This document shows positions 45,248 through 53,391 of a stretch of 62,836 nt of DNA, one piece after another (within the stretch, counting starts at the first letter, position 1; each line of letters begins with the position of its first letter). Origin of the DNA: Lachnospiraceae bacterium (GTDB lineage: Bacteria > Bacillota > Clostridia > Lachnospirales > Lachnospiraceae). The notes beneath the pieces are model-generated. The model was not told where the DNA came from, did not search any database, and saw nothing but the letters and a program-made list of their open reading frames with translations. The translations under genes and the position numbers were made by a program. The DNA lies in assembly GCA_017444015.1 (NCBI GenBank), contig JAFSXN010000117.1, positions 1 through 62,836 of the forward strand, written 5' to 3'.

Positions 45248-48200
45248 TTACTCTGTCCCGGTATCCTCGGATTTTTCATCCTCAGAAACGGCTTGATACA
45301 GGAATTTCACGGATCTGCTTCCGCCGACAGAGCTTCCCTTGACCGCCTTAATGGTGATCGTACCGATCTGTCCGTTTACTGTTTTCGTAACCGTTGTCGT
45401 ATACGCGTCCGAACCCAGAGGCGTTCCGTAAACCTTAAGCGCTATGGCCCCGGAGATCACCGCCTCCTTTACGAGAACCTCCCCTTCTCCCTCGATCACA
45501 AAATCAAATTTCTTTTTAAGCTCCTCCTGCTCTGCCCTGGTTGAACTTCTTAACGTTCCAAGCTCTTTTCCGTCCCTGGACAGGACCTTGTTTTTATCCT
45601 GCTCCTTATTTGCCGCGGAAACGGTTACCGACGCGGAATTCAGCTTTGTCTGAACGATCGAGAAGGTTTTCGTAACGGACTTCTTCTCCTCCTTGACCTT
45701 GCTGCCCCATTTCACCCTCGGATACTGCGAGGCTTTCTTTCCATCCTTTTTCGCCTTCTCGGTCGTTATGAGCTTTATTACGACCCCGGGCTTCACCTTC
45801 GTCCCGGCGACGGTAGCTTTTGTATAATCGGCACCCTCTATTTTTTCGATCGTATAATCAATGTCCTTTGTCAGAACGCTCCCTCCGGCCTTTACTATAA
45901 CAGGAAGCGATTCGATTTTGATCTCAGAGCCCGTATAAGGCTGATTCTTCAGCCCTGATACGCTTAAAGAGGTGACCTCCTTCGGAACGATCTCAAACGT
46001 GGTTTCTCCCGAACCTATATAATTCTTCCTGCCCGCAATGGTGACCTTTCCTGTACCGATATCCCTGTTGTTGGAATAGGCGACCTTATAATCGGAGGCC
46101 TTCAGAACGGTACCGTCCTTTAAGGTCACCGACTTGATCTGAGGCTTCACAGCCTTTCCGGTATAAGGCAGCTCAACCTTTTTCAGAAGCACCGTACAGC
46201 CTGTCAGATCTGTGATCCCTTCTCTCTCCGCTAACACGGTAAAGACTGCCGTATCCTTGTTTTCACCCGTATAATTTCCCTTGCCAAAATAAGTAACTGT
46301 AACAGGGGTATCTACCTCCGGCGCGGAAGGGATCAGTTCCGACAGCTTCTCCTTCGTATTTCCGTCTACCGTATACTTTACGGTAAAATCGTTATTATAT
46401 ACCAGCTGGCTGCCATCCTTGTTCGTAAGGATCAGGTACTTCTGTACCGCCTCATTAAGCCCCTCCGACCAGGTCAGATCGGGGATCGTCTCCGGCGCAG
46501 CCGCAAGCGCCTTCTTTACGATCTCAAACTCTGCTGTATTTCTACCGGGATACTGACCGATCCCCTGTACGATCACGGTCGCAAAGCCAACTTCGACGTT
46601 ATCCTCATAAGTGACCGTATAATCCGTATCCTTCTTAAGAGTTACGACCTTGCCGGTCTCCGGATTTTTCACCGTTACCTTTGTCGTCGGCTCAATAGCG
46701 CTTCCGGTGCACTCGACTGTATACCTGCCGTCCTGGGTTTTCGTTAACCCCTTTCCGGAAAGCTCGATCGTAGAAAAGCTTATGGTCATATCATTCTCGT
46801 CCGAATAGATATCCAGAGCGTTGACTCCATTGGTCACTTTGATCCAGACATAGGCGTTCCTGGTCCACCCCAGGTCGCCAATCTCAAAGTAGACACTGCC
46901 GCTTTCCAGATCTTTCTTCCATTCCTCATCTTCACTGCAGCAGATGAAATACGTCTCTCCCTCGTCTCCCTCGGGGCAATAGTACACCTCTGTATACAGC
47001 TCAGAGCCTTCCTCTGCCTCCGTCTCTCCTGCTTCCGGAGCATAGTTTACGACCCATTCCACCTCGGCTGTCTCGGAATTCACATCCGCATAGCTTAAAT
47101 AGCCCTCCGGCTTGTTTGCAAAATCCACACCCAGATCCGTGGCCTTCCACAGCACATTCTTTGCGTCATAGCTGCCGTCGTCCCCGATCCTTCCCTTAAT
47201 AATCGCGAAATCTGCCGTTCCCTCCGGATACTCCGCGTCAAAATTGAAATTGACCTCCTTTTGCAGCTCACCTGCTTTTTTTGTCCGCGGATTATAGAAC
47301 CCTCCGTAAAATTCAACGATCGAATAGTTTCCATCCCTAGGGGATTCAACGACATCTCCGTTTTCATCCAGAGCGGCAAAGGTATAGACCTCGTTACTGT
47401 CCTTGTACAGCTCATCCAGAGGCTCAATGAATTCCAGATCCCCATCGTAGGAGAACATAGGTTCCATCTCTACTGTAAAATCAGCAGCCTTCTCGTTCTC
47501 CTTTACAAACCATCCGCTGACCTCGACCATCCGGGAATCGCCCCACCGGATATCATCGTCATAATACAGATCGTCCTCCTCAATCTCATCAAGCTCGGCC
47601 CCGGAGCGCAGCGCATTCAGGTATACATTGACATTGGTTTCCTCTCCGGTCTCCTCCGTCTGCGTCTTCTCCTTCTTTTCCTTCTTTAAAAACTGCTTTA
47701 ACAGATGATCCCAGATCACAGACGAGGTCCAGTAATATCCATCGGTCCCCTGCGAAAAGCCGGAGCCCATATAGCAGATGGTGGGATAGACCGTATTGCC
47801 GGCCTCTGCCCATTTGATGAATTTCCGCTGCGAAAGGCTGTAGGGGTGAAGGGACAGGGGGACAAGGGTCCCGGAGCCGTTCTCATCGACCTCCTTGCTG
47901 CCGGAATATTTTGTTTTGTAGGTTTTGGTATCCATCCAGTAATCCGCGGCACCCGAAGTTTTCTTATCATTTCCGGTCACAAAATCTCTTCCGCTGTAGC
48001 CATTCGGAGCGAGATTTACGTTATCATTAAAGCTTCCCCCGTCGTATTCATCCCCGACCTGATAGCAGTGCGCGATCTCGTGTACGACTGTCGGGAGCAT
48101 ATCCTTATCGGAATAGGTTATGATATTGGTAGGCTTCCCAAAGGTATAGCCCTGTCCGCTGCCGTTATCATCCTGACGATATTTTACAAAGGCCAGTATC

Positions 48201-49234
48201 AGATCATACCGGTCCTTTCCGTCCTTTGTCTTAGTCTGGAGCCTGCAGGCATCCTCCCAGAGCTTTTTCTGTCCATCCGCCGTAACCATATCGTACGCCT
48301 GATTTCCTTCACCGGCATCCAGCTCCTGACCCTCATGGAAGGTCACCTCCGCGATGGGATAGACATCCAGAAGATATTCCTTTAACGTATTGCAGAGCTC
48401 CGTCCAGGGCTTTGCTTCTCCCAGCGCGTTATAAAAATTATCCTCCTTACAGCTGTAGAACGCCGCCTCAGGTGCTCCGCCTTCCGCGCTGTCCGACTTC
48501 GTCGCCTTACTCCAGTACGCTTTCACGGGAACCACCAGGATATTTAACGAAGTGGTCTCATAGAAGGTCACCTTCTCTCTCTTTCCGACCTCTGTTTCCC
48601 CGTTCCTGATCGAAAAATCATAGGTGCCCTTGTCCGGACCCGTCGAAAATTCCGCTACGGCATACCAGCCCGCGTTATTGCAATCCTTATCGTACGCCTG
48701 CTTTGCCGAAAAGCTGTCTCCGGAGGCGTTCAGCTCGACCCGGCCGCTCTGTACGTCCTTTGCCTCAAGCTTATACTCTTTTATCGCATCTGCTGCCTGT
48801 GTATCCGTAAAGCTATCGGAGCCCGGTATCTTCATCATGACCGCGGTCTCTTTTTTTGCGGCAAAGCTGTTGATCAGAGTCTCATCTCCCCCTTCCTTTC
48901 CGGTATGGGAGCTCAGACCCTGATTGATCTCTATCTGCGCGACCTCGGTCGGTTGCGCAGGCTCAGTGTCCTCCTCTCCTTCCTTCAGGCTTTCTACAGT
49001 ATCTGCCAAACTATCTGAAGCAACTAAGGCAGACGACACCTCACCAGGGTCTTCTGCGGTCGTCGCCGTGACTTCTGCAGACTCAAAGCCCTGCTGTTCA
49101 ATAAGCTCCGCGAAAGCCTCCGGCTCCGCGCCATAAACATCAAGAGGGATCCCCCCTGATAAAAGCGCAAGGCATATCGCAAGGCACAGTCCTCTTCTTA
49201 CTACCGAAGCCCTGCGTCGATTTAAAATACTCAT
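45248..49234 (-). CDS. Large secreted M64-like zinc metallopeptidase with Ig-like repeats
   Basis: This is a 1328-residue protein from the ATG at 49232-49234, set by GGAGG 7 bp upstream; a TTG two codons earlier is unlikely. A signal peptide (about 1-35) and an acidic linker (to about 125) precede the peptidase region. The zinc motif HEIAHCYQVGDEY (His385, Glu386, His389, DEY 395-397) matches the M64 (IgA peptidase) pattern HExxH...DEY. After the catalytic region come beta-rich domains and at least three Ig-like repeats of the LPYTGKAVKP...YSNNRDIGTGKVTI type (about 870-1150). No sortase motif is visible. It is divergent from a two-component system and may be its target. Confidence 0.84.
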   Translation of the reverse strand: MSILNRRRASVVRRGLCLAICLALLSGGIPLDVYGAEPEAFAELIEQQGFESAEVTATTAEDPGEVSSALVASDSLADTVESLKEGEEDTEPAQPTEVAQIEINQGLSSHTGKEGGDETLINSFAAKKETAVMMKIPGSDSFTDTQAADAIKEYKLEAKDVQSGRVELNASGDSFSAKQAYDKDCNNAGWYAVAEFSTGPDKGTYDFSIRNGETEVGKREKVTFYETTSLNILVVPVKAYWSKATKSDSAEGGAPEAAFYSCKEDNFYNALGEAKPWTELCNTLKEYLLDVYPIAEVTFHEGQELDAGEGNQAYDMVTADGQKKLWEDACRLQTKTKDGKDRYDLILAFVKYRQDDNGSGQGYTFGKPTNIITYSDKDMLPTVVHEIAHCYQVGDEYDGGSFNDNVNLAPNGYSGRDFVTGNDKKTSGAADYWMDTKTYKTKYSGSKEVDENGSGTLVPLSLHPYSLSQRKFIKWAEAGNTVYPTICYMGSGFSQGTDGYYWTSSVIWDHLLKQFLKKEKKEKTQTEETGEETNVNVYLNALRSGAELDEIEEDDLYYDDDIRWGDSRMVEVSGWFVKENEKAADFTVEMEPMFSYDGDLEFIEPLDELYKDSNEVYTFAALDENGDVVESPRDGNYSIVEFYGGFYNPRTKKAGELQKEVNFNFDAEYPEGTADFAIIKGRIGDDGSYDAKNVLWKATDLGVDFANKPEGYLSYADVNSETAEVEWVVNYAPEAGETEAEEGSELYTEVYYCPEGDEGETYFICCSEDEEWKKDLESGSVYFEIGDLGWTRNAYVWIKVTNGVNALDIYSDENDMTISFSTIELSGKGLTKTQDGRYTVECTGSAIEPTTKVTVKNPETGKVVTLKKDTDYTVTYEDNVEVGFATVIVQGIGQYPGRNTAEFEIVKKALAAAPETIPDLTWSEGLNEAVQKYLILTNKDGSQLVYNNDFTVKYTVDGNTKEKLSELIPSAPEVDTPVTVTYFGKGNYTGENKDTAVFTVLAEREGITDLTGCTVLLKKVELPYTGKAVKPQIKSVTLKDGTVLKASDYKVAYSNNRDIGTGKVTIAGRKNYIGSGETTFEIVPKEVTSLSVSGLKNQPYTGSEIKIESLPVIVKAGGSVLTKDIDYTIEKIEGADYTKATVAGTKVKPGVVIKLITTEKAKKDGKKASQYPRVKWGSKVKEEKKSVTKTFSIVQTKLNSASVTVSAANKEQDKNKVLSRDGKELGTLRSSTRAEQEELKKKFDFVIEGEGEVLVKEAVISGAIALKVYGTPLGSDAYTTTVTKTVNGQIGTITIKAVKGSSVGGSRSVKFLYQAVSEDEKSEDTGTE

Positions 49235-49274
49235 GTTCAAACCTCCTTCTGTTCTTCAAAAAAATATCTCTCGT

Positions 49275-49557
49275 ATGAGTCATCCGAAATCGAAAACCGA
49301 AAACTGATGACTCATCCTATGTCATTTTCAGGCTATCCTGCCATCCCGTCAAGGAATCTGGGATAATCGGAAAAAAAGTGGGGCGATCGGCTGAGAAGCG
49401 CTTGAAAAAAGATATGCCGTATGCTTTAATTTGCTGGGAAACGAATTTATTCGTTTCCCAGTGCGCCGATTGCTGAGCGCTGAAAGCGCCTTCTTTACCG
49501 CAATCGTGCGCATCGATAACTATCGTAAACGAATTTATTTAATTCGTTTACGATAGT
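49275..49557. promoter_or_regulatory. Divergent control region with inverted repeats
   Basis: In the 361-bp region between the peptidase gene and the two-component genes there are four inverted repeats: ATGAGTCAT/ATGACTCAT (49275-49283, 49307-49315); CTGGGAAACGAAT with its complement (13-bp stem, 49434-49461); GCGCCGATTGC with GCAATCGTGCGC (49463-49511); and a perfect 17-bp stem ACTATCGTAAACGAATT with a 5-nt loop (49519-49557). The second and fourth share the AAACGAAT core. They may be operators for the LytTR regulator, a terminator series, or both. I see no confident -10/-35 pair. Confidence 0.55.
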
Positions 49558-49595
49558 TCTAGTTTGATCCCGTTTCTCAAAGGAAGGACCGGAAC

Positions 49596-50915
49596 GTGGA
49601 AAGGTATTTCATCATTCTGTTTTCATATCTTCTGCTTTTTCCCGCTGTTCTGCTTTGTTATGCGCCCGTACGGGAGCATATAAGGTTTGGCCTTCGTAAG
49701 ATGATCCTTCTTTCAGCGATTTTTTTCGCCGCAGTTGTACCTCTGTGCGCCCTGATCGAATACAGATTTTTTGTCTTTACCAGACCGGTATTTCTTCCTT
49801 CCATGCTGATTTTTCTTATACTCTATCATAAAACCGTTTCCATTGACCTGTCGAAAGCGCTTACGGTCTTTTCGATCGTTTCTGTCTGGCTGAGCTATTT
49901 ATGCGATTTTGCCATTATGATCGATTCGAGGCTTCGCTCGGACGGACAGCCGCGAAACGACAATCTGACCCTGTCGGTCATCGAGCTGCTTCTGACCCTT
50001 GTTTTTTCTGCCTTTGCCTACTATCCTTTACGGAAATTCGGCGGTGAGCTGATATCGACCTTCCACGACCGAAGGGTCTGGTATACCGCAGTGGCGGTCT
50101 CCTGTATTTTTATCCTCATCAGCCGGTTTCTGATGCCGCTGCAATACGAAACACTGTATGTCAATCATGTGTACCGTTCCTTCACTATATCTGTGACCTC
50201 CACGTTTCTGCTGCATCTTCTGTTATGTGTGATCTTTTACTTCATCATTTCGGGAATGATCCAGACCCAAAAAGTGGAAGCCCAGAACCGATTTTACGAG
50301 CTTCGTGAGAGCCATTATCTGAAACAGCAGCGATATATCGAAGAAAACGCAAGAGTACGGCATGATTTCAAGCATACGATACGGACCCTCAGACAATTAG
50401 CGGATCAGGAGAACTATACCGCGCTGAAAAGCTTTATCGATCAGTATTATGATATGCTGCCGGAAAACGATGCCGTTTCCTTCTGTAAAAATCCCGCGAT
50501 CAACGCCTTGCTGAATTACTATTACCAGCTTGCCGTTCAGGCTGGGATCGATACCAAATGGAGCATCGACATCCCTGAGGCTTCTTTGTTCAGAAATGTG
50601 GATCTGTGCAATATCATCGGCAATATCCTGGATAATGCCATCACAGCCTGCGGAAAGCTTCCTGTTGACAAGCGCTGGATCCAGCTTGCGATCACGCTTC
50701 GGCATAATACAAATCTCTATATTGTAGCGACCAACAGCTTTGACGGCAATGTCAGGCTCCACAATGACCGCTATCTCTCGACCTCGCATGACGGAAACGG
50801 GATCGGCCTGTCCTCCGTCGAATCGATCGCCGAGACCTATAACGGAGCCGCGAGCTTTTCGCATAACGATACGGAATTCTTTACAAATGTAGTTTTGTCT
50901 CTGGAAGGGAAATAG
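49596..50915 (+). CDS. GHKL-type sensor histidine kinase (AgrC/VirS-like)
   Basis: This is a 439-residue protein with a GTG start after AAAGGAAGG. Six or so transmembrane helices fill residues 1-225. The dimerisation segment with the phospho-acceptor His (RVRHDFKHTIRTL, about 252-265) and a GHKL_5 ATPase domain follow: N box GNILDNAI and G box HDGNGIGLSSVE. This class usually senses peptides or membrane signals and pairs with LytTR regulators. The regulator gene follows after 4 bp. Confidence 0.93.
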   Translation: MERYFIILFSYLLLFPAVLLCYAPVREHIRFGLRKMILLSAIFFAAVVPLCALIEYRFFVFTRPVFLPSMLIFLILYHKTVSIDLSKALTVFSIVSVWLSYLCDFAIMIDSRLRSDGQPRNDNLTLSVIELLLTLVFSAFAYYPLRKFGGELISTFHDRRVWYTAVAVSCIFILISRFLMPLQYETLYVNHVYRSFTISVTSTFLLHLLLCVIFYFIISGMIQTQKVEAQNRFYELRESHYLKQQRYIEENARVRHDFKHTIRTLRQLADQENYTALKSFIDQYYDMLPENDAVSFCKNPAINALLNYYYQLAVQAGIDTKWSIDIPEASLFRNVDLCNIIGNILDNAITACGKLPVDKRWIQLAITLRHNTNLYIVATNSFDGNVRLHNDRYLSTSHDGNGIGLSSVESIAETYNGAASFSHNDTEFFTNVVLSLEGK

Positions 50916-50919
50916 AGCT

Positions 50920-51666
50920 ATGAATCTTGCTATTGTTGATGACAGACAGGAGGAAGCCGCAGAGGTAAAGGCTATGCTGAAAAAGTACGCGGCGCTGTAT
51001 CAGCTGGAAATGGATATTACATACTTTCCATCGGCGGAAATGCTTTTAAAGAGCTTTCGCCCCCTGCTCTATACCATAATATTTATGGACATTTATATGG
51101 AGGGCTTAACGGGAATACAGGCCGCAAAGGAGCTTCGAAAGACGGACAGCTCTTTCATCCTCATCTTTCTTACCACAAGCGAGGATCACCGCGCGGACGC
51201 CTTCCACTGCCATGCTTATGATTATCTTGTAAAACCGGTTTCCGAGCAGGCTTTGTTCCAGACGATCGATGATATCCTGAGGAACCGGACCGAAACAGCT
51301 GCAAAGAGGCTTCTCTTCTCCAGCAAGCGAAGAGACTACAGTATCCCTTACGAAGAGCTCCTCTTTGTGCGAACGGAATCCTCCGGCTCCAATTACCTCG
51401 AGATCACAGACAGCGGCAACAACACCTACCGTACCAGAATGACCTTTTCTTCGGTCTACAATATCCTGAAAAACGACAAACGCTTTCTTCTGCTTCAATC
51501 CGGGGTACTGGTCAATATGGAGCACATCGTTCTGCTGAAGGACAAATGCTGTGTTTTAGATAACAAAGATCTCCTTCCCTATGCTGTGAAAAAGGAGAAG
51601 GAGATCCGTCAAATCTGGCAGAACTATATGTTTGAGCATATCAGAAATCAGGCGTTAAACAGATAA
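50920..51666 (+). CDS. LytTR-family response regulator (AgrA-like)
   Basis: This is a 248-residue regulator. The receiver domain (1-120) has an acidic pocket (VDDRQ, residues 6-10), the phospho-acceptor Asp in MDIYMEG (about 58) and Lys in LVKPVS. The LytTR DNA-binding domain (about 140-240) has VRTESSGSNYLEI and the FLLLQSGVLVNMEHI recognition part. It probably controls the divergent peptidase gene, this operon or both, through the inverted-repeat region at 49275-49557. Confidence 0.93.
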   Translation: MNLAIVDDRQEEAAEVKAMLKKYAALYQLEMDITYFPSAEMLLKSFRPLLYTIIFMDIYMEGLTGIQAAKELRKTDSSFILIFLTTSEDHRADAFHCHAYDYLVKPVSEQALFQTIDDILRNRTETAAKRLLFSSKRRDYSIPYEELLFVRTESSGSNYLEITDSGNNTYRTRMTFSSVYNILKNDKRFLLLQSGVLVNMEHIVLLKDKCCVLDNKDLLPYAVKKEKEIRQIWQNYMFEHIRNQALNR

Positions 51667-51701
51667 GAAGCCTGTCTGTCCGTTTATCCATCCGGTAATC
51701 T

Positions 51702-52259
51702 TTAAGCGATCTGCGAAAAGTCAATGGTAAAGCCCTCACAGAGCCCTACGGGGACGATATCCGTAAGTGTATGCACCTTAAGATGAAAATCCTCATCCGG
51801 AAGCCAGTAAGTAAGGACCTTTTGCTCCATCGGGTCCACGATCCAGTATTCTTTTACCCCGGCCCTTTTATATAGAGAAAGCTTTCGCAGATAATCATTG
51901 TTTGAGTTGCCGGGTGATGCCACCTCTATGATCCAGTCGGGCGCTCCGTTGATCCTCTTGTCAATGATCTCCGGGTTGCAGACGACAAAGAGATCCGGGC
52001 GAACGATCGTATCCTCCTTATCCGGGAACAGCTTTGTATCTACATCGAATAAGACTTCACAATTCTTTTTCTCTTCGCGGATATGACTTCTTATTGCCAC
52101 CAGCAGCTCTCCTATCAGTCTCTGATGTTCAACCGTCGGGGAAGCCATATCGTAGAATACCCCGTCAATCAGTTCAACCCGCAGATCATCCGGCAGGGCG
52201 TAATAATCCGCCTCTGTATTAGAGCCCTTTTCAATATAATCCTCTAATCTGATATCCAT
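51702..52259 (-). CDS. Uma2-family (DUF820) PD-(D/E)XK protein
   Basis: This is a 185-residue protein with the Uma2 signature: LRVELIDGVFYDMASPT, then RPDLFVV and PDWIIEVASPGN, and AGVKEYWIVDP near the C-terminus. The nuclease-fold residues (Asp of RPD, Glu of IIEV and a downstream Lys) are present. These proteins are widespread in anaerobes and cyanobacteria and their role is unknown. It stands alone, convergent with the regulator gene. Confidence 0.9.
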   Translation of the reverse strand: MDIRLEDYIEKGSNTEADYYALPDDLRVELIDGVFYDMASPTVEHQRLIGELLVAIRSHIREEKKNCEVLFDVDTKLFPDKEDTIVRPDLFVVCNPEIIDKRINGAPDWIIEVASPGNSNNDYLRKLSLYKRAGVKEYWIVDPMEQKVLTYWLPDEDFHLKVHTLTDIVPVGLCEGFTIDFSQIA

Positions 52260-52777
52260 AAACTATGCCTCTCATTTCATATATTCTACAATTCATCGAA
52301 TCATTCCGACCAAAAATCGATGATCGAACGCGGTCCAATCTTGAAGCTCACTGTTTTATAGCCTCCGTATTTCCCCGTTACATAACACCCAATACTTCTG
52401 AAAGCAAAAACCAGCTGCAAAATAAACAATATGGACAGAAAAAAAGCCGATTCATTTACAATACATATATTCTATCACAAGGCGAAATAGATGTATACAT
52501 TTCCTAAAACAAGTTGTCAAGAATATATACATCATCCCGGACTAGTGTTTGTTAATTTATCTAATTTCTCTATTTCAGAAATAATAAGTCCGGCATAAGA
52601 AGAGATTTTTCAAAGGCCATACCATCATCAAGCTATTTTCCAGCAAATTTAGCATAAGAGAAACGCCCTGCGCTGACGCTATTCAACTCAGCAGACTTGA
52701 AACAATTAAATTGGATGTTATAATAAGGATACCCAAAAAGATACTATTATTAATGCAATACGAAAGGTGGTAGTCAT
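52260..52777. other. AT-rich intergenic region with the toxin-antitoxin promoter
   Basis: This 518-bp stretch is markedly AT-rich and holds no credible gene. Near its right end the plus strand has -35 TTGAAA (52697-52702), a 16-bp spacer and -10 TATAAT (52719-52724), about 54 bp before the antitoxin ATG. The remainder may be a decayed insertion. Confidence 0.6.
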
Positions 52778-53041
52778 ATGACAACGGCAGTAAGAGCAAA
52801 GGACATAAAATATAATTTCAAGGAAATTTGCACCCGCATTATTAGTGGGGAAACGCTTATTGTGCCACGTCCGAAGAATGAAAATATTGTTTTAATTTCT
52901 GAAAAGGAATATCAAAAACTGGAAAAAATAAAGAAAAATGCGGAGTATCTCGCCTCATTGGATCGTGGTAATAAAGACATAGCTGAGGGACGCAGAATTT
53001 ATAAAACCATGGATGAACTAGAGGAATTGATAAATTCATGA
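52778..53041 (+). CDS. Phd/YefM-family antitoxin
   Basis: This is an 87-residue protein. The N-terminal AVRAKDIKYNFKEICTRIISGETLIVPRPKNENIVLIS (in halves) is the YefM/Phd fold that binds DNA and the C-terminal helix (EGRRIYKTMDELEELI) wraps the toxin. It overlaps the toxin start by 4 bp (ATGA), so the two are coupled. It probably autorepresses the promoter at 52697-52724. Confidence 0.9.
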   Translation: MTTAVRAKDIKYNFKEICTRIISGETLIVPRPKNENIVLISEKEYQKLEKIKKNAEYLASLDRGNKDIAEGRRIYKTMDELEELINS

Positions 53042-53307
53042 AGCGCAAATTATCCTTTGTCGGTGACGGTTGGGACGAATTTATGTACTGGATCGAAACT
53101 GATCGAAAAAAAGCGAAGAAAATTAAAAGTCTTATTCTGGATATTGACCGTAACGGAGCAATGGCAGGGGAAGGTCATCCGGAGTCGCTAAAGTATGATC
53201 CGGGCTTCTATAGCAGGCATATAACACACGGGGACAGGTTGGTATATGCTGTTTCTGATGACGAAATCATAATCAAAAAGTGTCGCGACCATTACGATGA
53301 AAAGTAA
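53038..53307 (+). CDS. Txe/YoeB-family toxin (mRNA interferase)
   Basis: This is an 89-residue RelE-fold toxin of the YoeB/Txe group: WDEFMYWIETDRKKAKKIKSLI, then GHPESLKYDPGFYSRHITHGDRLVYAV and the C-terminal KKCRDHYDE. The catalytic Glu, Arg and C-terminal His-Tyr (His84-Tyr85 in RDHY) are present. It cleaves mRNA at the ribosome when released from the antitoxin. Confidence 0.92.
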   Translation: MKRKLSFVGDGWDEFMYWIETDRKKAKKIKSLILDIDRNGAMAGEGHPESLKYDPGFYSRHITHGDRLVYAVSDDEIIIKKCRDHYDEK

Positions 53308-53391
53308 AGAGGCAGCAGGCTCAACGTACAAGCACATAGTACTCACCAACTGCGTTCATATCGTATCAGGATTGCACATTTAGAGTCTTTT

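Noticed and set aside
52265-52507. 80-codon frame in the AT-rich gap before the toxin-antitoxin pair
   Set aside because: There is no ribosome-binding site and the composition looks non-coding.
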